This document shows positions 8,371 through 15,264 of a DNA stretch of 64,000 nucleotides, piece by piece. The DNA lies in assembly GCA_963790085.1 (NCBI GenBank), contig CAWBNH010000001.1, positions 186,001 through 250,000 of the forward strand. Direction: 5' to 3'. Source of the stretch: CAXMST01 sp963790085. GTDB taxonomy: Bacteria > Actinomycetota > Thermoleophilia > Solirubrobacterales > 70-9. The notes beneath the pieces were generated by a model that did no database searches, had not been told where the DNA came from, and worked only from the letters and a program-made list of their open reading frames with translations. The first letter of the stretch is position 1. Each line of letters begins with the position of its first letter. The position numbers and the translations under genes are program-made.

Positions 8371-9278
8371 GCTGCCTCCCGCTCGAGCGCGGCGCGCAGC
8401 GGCGGGGCCGCGTGGTTGCCCTCGGCCTCCAGCGCCGAGACCGCCCGCCGGTAGCGACGTCGGACCCGCGCCCGCGCGAGCGGCCCGAGCTCGGCCCGCC
8501 AGCGGCCGACGTGGGCGGCCTCCGCCGTCACCTCCCGGGCGAAGTACTCACCGATTGCGGGCTCGTCCTCGAGCCCGAGGAACCGGAGCAGATCCTCGTA
8601 GGCGGCGTCCCGCTCCGGGCCGACGAGGTCCTCGAGCATGACGACGCGGAAGCGATCAGCCGCGATGCCGTAGCTGGCGCCGTCCTCCTCGCCGCGCACG
8701 CCGCCCTCGATCGCCCGCAGCCGGTCGGCCCACCAATCGATCGCCGCCGGAACCCCATCCGGTCCCCAGGTCTTGCCGGTCACCGAGGTGGCCGAATCGC
8801 GGCCGTCGCGAAGCGCGTGCAGAACGATCGATTCGGGGAACAGCCGCAGGAGCGTCTGGGCCTCCTTGACGTTGTGCGAGGACATCTCGACCAGCCCCGG
8901 CTTGCCGGCCCGCTCCGCCACCGGTCCCAGCAGATCCAGGAAGAGCCGGCGGCAGGCCCCGATCGGGTCATCTGGGTAGTCCGCCTCGAGGCGCTCGCAG
9001 GCGCGATCGAAGTCCCGGCGGCGGGCGAGGTTGTAGAGGCCGCGGGGACGCCCGTCGACGCGAACCCGGTGCCACCAGAAGCCGCGCAGCTTCGCGAGGT
9101 GGGCGGCAAGCGTCACCCGGCCCTCGAGCAGGTCGCCGATGCCGCGCTTGTTGCAGTGGAACCGCGCCTCGATCGGAACGTCGGCGAGCCGCGAATGGTG
9201 TCCCAGCAGGCGGGCGAGCGCGTGAGTCCCAGAGCGCCCGGTCCCGCCGATGAAGACGAGCTCAGCCGCGCCGTTCAC
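8367..9278 (-). CDS. Sulfotransferase family protein (paralog 1 of 3)
   Basis: The 303-residue product has the PAPS loop FIGGTGRSGTHALARLL (residues about 9-25) and the 3'-phosphate segment LHALRDGRDSATS. It shares with its two neighbours the block IEARFHCN..G..DLLEGR after the first loop and the end HAAPPLRAALER, so the three arose by tandem duplication. Sulfate transfer from PAPS to a carbohydrate or other small acceptor is expected. The GTG start overlaps the upstream stop (GTGA). It is the most diverged of the three. Confidence 0.82.
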   Translation of the reverse strand: MNGAAELVFIGGTGRSGTHALARLLGHHSRLADVPIEARFHCNKRGIGDLLEGRVTLAAHLAKLRGFWWHRVRVDGRPRGLYNLARRRDFDRACERLEADYPDDPIGACRRLFLDLLGPVAERAGKPGLVEMSSHNVKEAQTLLRLFPESIVLHALRDGRDSATSVTGKTWGPDGVPAAIDWWADRLRAIEGGVRGEEDGASYGIAADRFRVVMLEDLVGPERDAAYEDLLRFLGLEDEPAIGEYFAREVTAEAAHVGRWRAELGPLARARVRRRYRRAVSALEAEGNHAAPPLRAALEREAA

Positions 9279-10231
9279 GCCGGCTGTCGCTCGTAGGCGG
9301 CCCGCAGCTGCGGGGCACAGTGAAAGCCCTCCCGCTCGAGGCGATCGAGGGTCTTCTCGTACTCGCGGGTGAGCGCCTGCTGCCGTTCGCTGCTGAGGCC
9401 CTCCCGCCAGCGCTCCTTGTGTGCGGCATCGGCATCCATCTCCACGTCGAAGAAGCGTCGCATCCCCGGGTCGTCGTCGAGGCCGGCAAACTCGCGGATC
9501 TCAGCGAAGACCCCCTCGCGATCGCCGGCGACGAGGTCGTCGAGGCTTACGCAGAGCAGCTTCGAGCGATCCTCGAGCCCGCCGACGCCGCGCTCGATGT
9601 TGCGCAGCCGTCCCTCCCACCAGCGCAGGCCCTCGAACCCGTCGCGGGGGTGGGAGCGCTTCTGCCGCTTCGAGACCTTCGAGGAGCCGGCGTCGCGCCC
9701 GTCACGGACGGTATGGATCAACTTCGCCTCGGGGAAGAGGCGCTGCAACGTCGGGCCCTGCGCGATCGTGAAGCAACTCATCTCGATCAAGCCCGGCTTG
9801 CCCTGCTCGGCGGTCAGCGGCCAGAGCAGGTCGAGGAAGAGATTGCGGCAGGCGACCTCGGGATCACCGGGATACCCGCGCTCGAACTCCTCGACCGCGG
9901 CATCGAAGCGGTCGCGCGGAACGACCTTGTGCAGCCCGCGGACCTTGCGCCCGAAGGCGATCCGCCGGGCCACCACCGGCGCCACCTCGCCGGCGCGGAT
10001 CCGCCGCCACCAGAACTTCTGCAGCTTCTTGAGAAATACCTCGGCGCTGACGCGGCCGCTGAGCAGGTCCGGGAAGCCCTGCGGGTTGCAGTGGAAGCGA
10101 GCCTCGATCGGGACCCGCGCGTAGCGCGGATGGCTGCCGAGCAGCTGGCTGAGGACGTGGGTGCCGCTGCGTCCGGTGCCGCCGACGAAGACCAGATCGG
10201 GGTCGTCCGGACGCGGCGCCAACTCACTCAT
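9275..10231 (-). CDS. Sulfotransferase family protein (paralog 2 of 3)
   Basis: The 318-residue product contains FVGGTGRSGTHVLSQLL (about 15-31), IEARFHCNPQGFPDLLSGR, and the 3'-phosphate motif LIHTVRDGRDAGSSK. The C-terminus HCAPQLRAAYERQPA matches its downstream paralog. It has the full PAPS-binding signature of Sulfotransfer_3-like enzymes. ATGA overlap with the upstream paralog. No signal peptide or membrane helix is seen, so it should act in the cytosol before flipping of the product. Confidence 0.83.
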   Translation of the reverse strand: MSELAPRPDDPDLVFVGGTGRSGTHVLSQLLGSHPRYARVPIEARFHCNPQGFPDLLSGRVSAEVFLKKLQKFWWRRIRAGEVAPVVARRIAFGRKVRGLHKVVPRDRFDAAVEEFERGYPGDPEVACRNLFLDLLWPLTAEQGKPGLIEMSCFTIAQGPTLQRLFPEAKLIHTVRDGRDAGSSKVSKRQKRSHPRDGFEGLRWWEGRLRNIERGVGGLEDRSKLLCVSLDDLVAGDREGVFAEIREFAGLDDDPGMRRFFDVEMDADAAHKERWREGLSSERQQALTREYEKTLDRLEREGFHCAPQLRAAYERQPA

Positions 10232-11187
10232 CGGCCCCTCCGCTCGTAGGTCCGCTGCAGCTGCGGCACGCAGTGGACGCCGTCCGCCTCCATCCGCTCG
10301 AGGATCTCAGCGTAGGCCGCATCGACCTCCGCCTGGCGGCGCTCGGGGACGCTCGAGCGCCAGCGCTCGAGATGCGCGTTGCGGTCGCGGACCCGGCTCT
10401 GGAAGTAGTCGAGCATCGCCTCCTCGTTGCGCAGCCCGGCGAAGCGCCGCATCAGCCGGTAGCTGCGGCGGCGATCGCCGCCGACGAGCTCGTCGAGGCT
10501 GAGCGGGAAGACGCGGCCGGGACCGGCCCCCGCCACCCCCGCGTCGATGCGTCGGATACGGCGCTCCCACCACTCCAGGCCCTGCTTGATCGAGCGCGGG
10601 TAGGTGAGCCAGCGCGCCTGGCCGACGCGCGAAGCGGCGGCGTCGCGGCCGTCGCGGACCACGTGGATGAACTTCGCCTCGGGGAACAGCCGCCCCAGGG
10701 TCGGGGCTTCGGCGACGACATCGCAGCTCTGCTCGATCAGCCCGGCCTTCGCCGACTCGGTCGCCAGCGGCCAGAGCAGGTCGAAGAACAGCTGCCTGCA
10801 GGCGGCCTCGGGCTCGTCCTCGAAGCGCCGCAGAAACGCCTCCGAGGCGGCGTCGAGGCGGCGTCGCGGCACGTAGCGGTGGATCCCCCGGAAGCTGCGC
10901 CGAGCCGGCTCGAAGTTGCGGTACCAGTGGTGCCTGAGCCGCCAGATGAAGAGCTCGGGGCCGGTCCGGCCCGACAGCACGTCGGGGAATCCGCCCGCGT
11001 CGGTGTGAAAGCGCGCCTCGTTCGGGACCTTGCGGAAGTGGCTGTGGTTGTTGAGGATCTTGGCGACGACGTGGGTCCCCGAGCGACCGGTGCCACCGAC
11101 GAACAGCAGCGGCGGCGGCCTGAAGACCTCAGCGTCATCAGCGCGCTCCAGCGCCGCCTCGATGTCTAGTGCAGTGGTAGTGCTCAT
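10228..11187 (-). CDS. Sulfotransferase family protein (paralog 3 of 3), first gene of the cassette
   Basis: From the ATG at 11187 the product is 319 residues. PAPS loop FVGGTGRSGTHVVAKIL lies at about 29-45, NEARFHTDAGGFPDVLSGR follows, and FIHVVRDGRDAAASR is the 3'-phosphate site. An upstream in-frame ATG at 11256 would add 23 residues, but it abuts a 12-bp hairpin and lacks a ribosome binding site, and the paralogs have short N-termini; the shorter form is preferred with moderate certainty. As first gene it sets expression of all six cassette genes, yet I see no convincing promoter. Confidence 0.82.
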   Translation of the reverse strand: MSTTTALDIEAALERADDAEVFRPPPLLFVGGTGRSGTHVVAKILNNHSHFRKVPNEARFHTDAGGFPDVLSGRTGPELFIWRLRHHWYRNFEPARRSFRGIHRYVPRRRLDAASEAFLRRFEDEPEAACRQLFFDLLWPLATESAKAGLIEQSCDVVAEAPTLGRLFPEAKFIHVVRDGRDAAASRVGQARWLTYPRSIKQGLEWWERRIRRIDAGVAGAGPGRVFPLSLDELVGGDRRRSYRLMRRFAGLRNEEAMLDYFQSRVRDRNAHLERWRSSVPERRQAEVDAAYAEILERMEADGVHCVPQLQRTYERRGR

Positions 11188-11265
11188 CTCGTAGTGCCCA
11201 GGACGTAATCCTGCCACCGCGAACCGCAGCACGGTGCCTTCCGCGGGTGGCGTCATCGCCGGGGA

Positions 11266-11292
11266 CCCCGCGGGCGCCGCGCGCCCGTGGGG
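11266..11292 (-). terminator. Strong GC hairpin between ftsB-like gene and sulfotransferase cassette
   Basis: CCCCGCGGGCGC (11266-11277), a 3-nt loop, and GCGCCCGTGGGG (11281-11292) form a 12-bp stem with one G-U pair. It sits 60 nt after the stop of the FtsB/DivIC gene. No T-run follows on the minus strand, so it would be a U-less terminator or an RNA-stabilising structure. It separates the housekeeping block from the cassette. Confidence 0.5.
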
Positions 11293-11351
11293 TGGCGACG
11301 ACGACAGGCCCCGCGGCGTGGCGCAGGGTCCCTGGTCGTAGCGTGCTTAGG

Positions 11352-11705
11352 TTACTCGAGTCCCTTGATCACGTAGGCCCGCTCGCCCTCACCGACCATG
11401 CCCAGCCTGCGGGCCTCGCGGATCGCGGCGGCGGGCGTCTTCAGCTCGGCGGCGCGGCGTTCGAGCCGGTTGTTCTCCGACTTCAGCTCGGCCAGCCGCT
11501 GCTCGGCGGCGCCGGCATCGCGCCAGGTGTGAAACAGGTCGATGACCGGATTCACGTAGGAGGCTAAGACCGCGAAGAGCACGAGCACGAGCACAATCCG
11601 CCCGACGCGGTCCCATTGAATCCGGCTCGCCGGGCCGCGGGGGCCGCCCTTGCGGGGCGCGATCCGGGCCTTGTAGCGGCGGCCGCGTGCAGTCGTGGCG
11701 CTCAC
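11352..11705 (-). CDS. Septum formation initiator, FtsB/DivIC family
   Basis: The 117-residue protein has a basic cytosolic N-terminus (about 1-34), one transmembrane helix (about 36-51), then a coiled coil (about 64-92: EQRLAELKSENNRLERRAAEL) and a short C-terminal segment with EARRLGMVGEGERAYVIKG. This is the usual FtsB/DivIC plan: a bitopic divisome protein that pairs with FtsL and FtsQ/DivIB. It lies 81 nt downstream of enolase on the same strand, a common eno-ftsB arrangement that supports the call. GTG start; no clear ribosome binding site. Confidence 0.87.
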   Translation of the reverse strand: MSATTARGRRYKARIAPRKGGPRGPASRIQWDRVGRIVLVLVLFAVLASYVNPVIDLFHTWRDAGAAEQRLAELKSENNRLERRAAELKTPAAAIREARRLGMVGEGERAYVIKGLE

Positions 11706-11786
11706 ACCGGCCCATTCGACGCCCGGCGCCGAGAACCTGCACGCCCAGAGCCGCAGGGCCCGCTTTGGGGCGCCGGGCGCCGCTGC

Positions 11787-13085
11787 TCAGGAGCGGCCCG
11801 CGTAGGCGCTGAGGCCCGGATAGACGGCGCGGTCGCCGAGCTCCTCCTCGATTCGCAGCAGCCGGTTGTACTTGGCGACGCGATCGGTGCGCGAGGGGGC
11901 GCCGGTCTTGATCTGCCCGCAGCCGGTGCCGACGGCGAGGTCGGCGATCGTCGTGTCCTCGGTCTCCCCGGAGCGATGCGAGATGACGACGCTGTAGCCG
12001 GCCGCGGCGGCCATCCGCACCGCCTCGAGCGTCTCGGTCAGCGTCCCGATCTGGTTGACCTTGACGAGGATCGAGTTCGCGACCGCGGTCTCGATCCCGC
12101 GTCCGAGGCGATCGGGATTGGTGACGAACAGATCGTCACCGACGAGCTGGCAGCGATCTCCGAGCGACTCGGTCAGCGAGCGCCAGCCCTCCCAGTCCTC
12201 CTCGTCCATCCCATCCTCGATCGAGATGATCGGGTAGCGGTCGACCTTGTCGGTCCAGTATTCGGCCATCTCCGCCGCGCTCAGGCTGCGCCCCTCGTGC
12301 TCGAGCACGTAGCTGCCGTCCTCGTAGATCTCGCTGGTGGCGGGATCGAGGCAGATGAAGACGTCCTCCCCGGCCCGGTAGCCGGCCGCCTCGATCCCGG
12401 CGACCAGCGCCTCGAGCGCCGCCTCGTTGGAGGGCAGATCGGGGGCGAATCCACCCTCGTCGCCGACGGCGGTGTTGAGCCCCGCTGACTTCAGGTGCGC
12501 CCTCAGCGCGTGGAAGATCTCGGTCCCGACGCGGAGGCCCTCGCTGAAGCTGCCGGCCCCGGCCGGCGCGATCATGAACTCCTGGAAGTCGACCGAGTTG
12601 TCGGCGTGAGAGCCGCCGTTGAGCACGTTCATCATCGGCACCGGCAGAACCGAGGGGTCGTCGTCGCCGCCCTCCTGGAGCCCGGCGATGTAGCGGTAGA
12701 GCGGCTGCCGCGCATCTGCCGCCGCGGCCTTCGCGACCGCGAGCGAGGCCCCGAGGATCGCGTTCGCTCCGAGGCGCGACTTGTTAGGCGTGCCGTCGAG
12801 ATCGATCAGGAGGCGATCGATCGCGGCCTGGTCGGCCGCCACCGTCCCCGAGAGCGCCTCGGCGATCTCGCCGTTGACGTTGGCGACGGCCGTGGCGACG
12901 CCCTTTCCGCCGTAGGCCTCGCCGCCGTCGCGCAGCTCGGTCGCCTCAAACTCACCGGTCGAGGCGCCGGAGGGGATCGCCGCGCGGCCGCTCGCGCCGC
13001 TCTCAAGCCCGACATCGACCTCGACCGTCGGGTTGCCCCTCGAATCGAGGATCTGCCGGGCGCGGACGTCGGTGATCGCGGTCAT
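11787..13085 (-). CDS. eno: Enolase
   Basis: The 432-residue product begins MTAITDVRARQILDSRGNPT and contains SGASTGEFEA, LNGGSHADNSVDFQEFM, the catalytic strand SIEDGMDEEDWEG, LVGDDLFVTN, KVNQIGTLTE and the enolase signature VISHRSGETEDTTIADLAVG. All catalytic and Mg2+ positions (Glu of the GDEGGF loop, Asp/Glu/Asp, Lys of KVNQIG) are intact. It converts 2-phosphoglycerate to phosphoenolpyruvate. The open frame continues 119 codons upstream, but that part overlaps mazG out of frame; the ATG at 13085 matches the family length exactly. Confidence 0.97.
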   Translation of the reverse strand: MTAITDVRARQILDSRGNPTVEVDVGLESGASGRAAIPSGASTGEFEATELRDGGEAYGGKGVATAVANVNGEIAEALSGTVAADQAAIDRLLIDLDGTPNKSRLGANAILGASLAVAKAAAADARQPLYRYIAGLQEGGDDDPSVLPVPMMNVLNGGSHADNSVDFQEFMIAPAGAGSFSEGLRVGTEIFHALRAHLKSAGLNTAVGDEGGFAPDLPSNEAALEALVAGIEAAGYRAGEDVFICLDPATSEIYEDGSYVLEHEGRSLSAAEMAEYWTDKVDRYPIISIEDGMDEEDWEGWRSLTESLGDRCQLVGDDLFVTNPDRLGRGIETAVANSILVKVNQIGTLTETLEAVRMAAAAGYSVVISHRSGETEDTTIADLAVGTGCGQIKTGAPSRTDRVAKYNRLLRIEEELGDRAVYPGLSAYAGRS

Positions 13086-13101
13086 CGGATGCCGGAGTCT
13101 T

Positions 13102-13857
13102 TCACGACTCGGCGATCGAGGCGGCGAAGCGATTCGCCGCCGCCCGCAGCGCCAGCTCCGGATCGCAGCGCAGTCGTCGGGCGAGATCGACGACCGAGAA
13201 CAGCAGGTCGCCGAGCAGCAGCTCGATCTCGTCGCGGGCCTCGGCGCCGGCGACGGGGGAGGCATCGATGCCCTCGATCTGCAGCTGCTCGAGCCGCTCG
13301 ACGGCCGCCACCGCCGCTGCCGCCGCGGGCCCCGCGTCCTCGGCCCCGACGACGCCGAGCTCTGACCCCGAGGGCGCGCGCGTCGTCGCGCGGCGCTGCA
13401 GCTTGCGGGCGTAGAGCAGCCCCGGCAGGATCTCGGGGACATCGGTGAACAGGCCGCTGCGACCCTCCCGCTCCCGCTTGATCCGATCCCAGTTGGCGAG
13501 CACCTGGCCGGCGTTCTCCGCCTGCGCCTCCCCGAAGACGTGCGGATGGCGCCTGATCAGCTTCTCGGTCATCTGCTCGGCGACCGTGGCGAGGTCCCCC
13601 GAGCCGCGCTCCTCCAGAAGCAGGGCCAGGAAATGAACCTGGAACAGCACGTCCCCGAGCTCGTCGAGCAGCTTCTCGTCGTCGCCGGAGGCGGCGGCGT
13701 CGGCGAGCTCGTAGGCCTCCTCAACCGTGTGCGGGACGATCGATCGCTCGTCCTGCTCGCGGTCCCACGGGCACTCGCGACGCAGCCGGCGCGTGATCGC
13801 GTCGAGGTCGGCGACGGCGTCCGCCGCTCGTTCGGCCCCCGGCGCCCGATCGGCCAT
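13102..13857 (-). CDS. mazG: Nucleoside triphosphate pyrophosphohydrolase MazG
   Basis: The 251-residue protein begins with a full MazG domain: LRRECPWDREQDERSIVPHTVEEAYEL followed by LLDELGDVLFQVHFLALL, with the EExxE...ExxD metal ligands, then EKLIRRHPHVFG and NWDRIKREREGR. A second MazG repeat (about 150-245) keeps ARDEIELLLGDLLFSVVDLARRL. It hydrolyses non-canonical or excess NTPs to NMP and pyrophosphate. It is 16 nt upstream of enolase and 8 nt downstream of the foldase gene, in one apparent transcription unit. Confidence 0.93.
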   Translation of the reverse strand: MADRAPGAERAADAVADLDAITRRLRRECPWDREQDERSIVPHTVEEAYELADAAASGDDEKLLDELGDVLFQVHFLALLLEERGSGDLATVAEQMTEKLIRRHPHVFGEAQAENAGQVLANWDRIKREREGRSGLFTDVPEILPGLLYARKLQRRATTRAPSGSELGVVGAEDAGPAAAAAVAAVERLEQLQIEGIDASPVAGAEARDEIELLLGDLLFSVVDLARRLRCDPELALRAAANRFAASIAES

Positions 13858-13865
13858 CGGCCCGG

Positions 13866-15206
13866 CTAGGGAGCCGGCGGGGGTACGGCCTGGGCGCCAC
13901 CGGGCGCCACCGGGGCGCCGTCGGGCCCAACCGGGACCGCCCCGGGCGGCAGGCCGGTTGCGGCGTCGGGCGTCTCGGGGACCGGAACCTTGGGACCCTG
14001 GGGCAGCCCGGGCTGCGTCAAGCCGTCGGCGCTGAAGGTCGCGCTCCCGGGCTCGATCGGGCTGGTCGAGTTGACCGGCGCCGGCTCCGGCGCGGCCGGC
14101 TGACCGGGGATCGGCTCCGGCTCGGGGGGCACGAAGCCCGAGCAGAACTGCATCTCGACCTCCTCAACGCACTGGGTGCGCCGCGTCCACTTGTTGAGGA
14201 AGTCGTTTTGGACCTCGGTCTGGTCGGCCTGCTGGCGGGCGGCAACGAGCTGCTGCTCGATCGTCGGGCTGGCCTGCTCGAGCGACTGCGTGCTCGCCGG
14301 CGTCGAGTCGACGACCTCGATCAAGTAGAAGCCGCGATCGGTCTCGAACGGGCCGACCAGCTCACCCTCGGCGGCGCTGAAGACCTGCTCGTCGAGCTGC
14401 GGGTCCCCCTGGCCCTCGACGACGTCCTCGAGCAGCCCGCCGCGGTCCTTGGAGGCCTGATCCTGCGAGTACTTGCGGGCGGCGTTCGTCCAGGCCTTGG
14501 CGAAGCCGGCGTCATCGGCGCTAAGCCCGTCGAGCTGCGCTTGGGCGGCCTCGACCTTGGCCTCGTTCTCGTTCAGGATCACGCGGACGCTCCGCGTCGC
14601 CGGGGTCTCGAAGCTCTCGAGATTGGCGTCGTAGAAGCGCTCGATGTCGGCGTCGGTCACCTCGGGCTCGGTCGCGAAGTCCTCGGAGAGCTTTCGCTGC
14701 AGAGCCAGCAGGCGCCCCTGCTCGCGGACGTCGGCGCACTCGGCGGGCGGCGTGTCGGCCGCGATCTCCTCCTCGCTGCAGAACTGCGACTGGCGGACGA
14801 CCCGGGCGAACTCGCGCTCGTTCTGGAAGCCGGCCTGGACCTGGTCGAGCTCGTCCTCGACATCCTGATCGGTCACCTCGAGCCCGCGGTCGGCCGCCTC
14901 GCCCTCCGCCCAGATCGCCAGGAGCAGGTCCTGCATCGCCTCGTCGTTGACCTGCTGGAACTCGGGCGACCCCGGCTCGGGCGGCTCGTCGAGCCCGAGG
15001 CGCGCCGAGGCCTGATCGATGCCGCGCTGATAGTCCTCGTCGCTGACGGTGCCGTTGTCGACGCCGTCGACGATCGCGACCGCGCCCGAGGGCACGCCCG
15101 GCCGCCCCAGGCCGATGGTCGCCGCGACCAAGATCACGGCGAGCGCCAGCGCCAGGGCCAACACCAGCGCCACGAGGCGCTTCTTTGGGGCCGCAAGTCC
15201 TGCCAC
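13866..15206 (-). CDS. SurA/PrsA-like peptidyl-prolyl isomerase (parvulin), membrane-anchored
   Basis: The 446-residue protein has an N-terminal hydrophobic anchor (about 9-33), a SurA-N-like helical chaperone part (about 45-185, with FQQVNDEAMQDLLLAIWAEGEAADRGLEVTDQDVEDEL-type helices), a parvulin rotamase domain (about 195-315, including the conserved KYSQDQASKDRGGLLEDV and EGELVGPFETDRGFYLIEV strands), and a Pro/Ala/Gly-rich tail of about 90 residues. It should assist folding of exported proteins outside the membrane. The tail is unusual for SurA and may span the cell wall. GTG start. Confidence 0.85.
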   Translation of the reverse strand: MAGLAAPKKRLVALVLALALALAVILVAATIGLGRPGVPSGAVAIVDGVDNGTVSDEDYQRGIDQASARLGLDEPPEPGSPEFQQVNDEAMQDLLLAIWAEGEAADRGLEVTDQDVEDELDQVQAGFQNEREFARVVRQSQFCSEEEIAADTPPAECADVREQGRLLALQRKLSEDFATEPEVTDADIERFYDANLESFETPATRSVRVILNENEAKVEAAQAQLDGLSADDAGFAKAWTNAARKYSQDQASKDRGGLLEDVVEGQGDPQLDEQVFSAAEGELVGPFETDRGFYLIEVVDSTPASTQSLEQASPTIEQQLVAARQQADQTEVQNDFLNKWTRRTQCVEEVEMQFCSGFVPPEPEPIPGQPAAPEPAPVNSTSPIEPGSATFSADGLTQPGLPQGPKVPVPETPDAATGLPPGAVPVGPDGAPVAPGGAQAVPPPAP

Positions 15207-15264
15207 GAGGCCGGGAGGATAGCGCTCCGGGGGATGGCCGCGGATAACCCCGCGCGCCCGCCTA

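Noticed and set aside
11787..13442. Enolase with a 119-residue N-terminal extension
   Set aside because: The extension overlaps mazG in another frame and has no enolase similarity; the ATG at 13085 gives the normal length.
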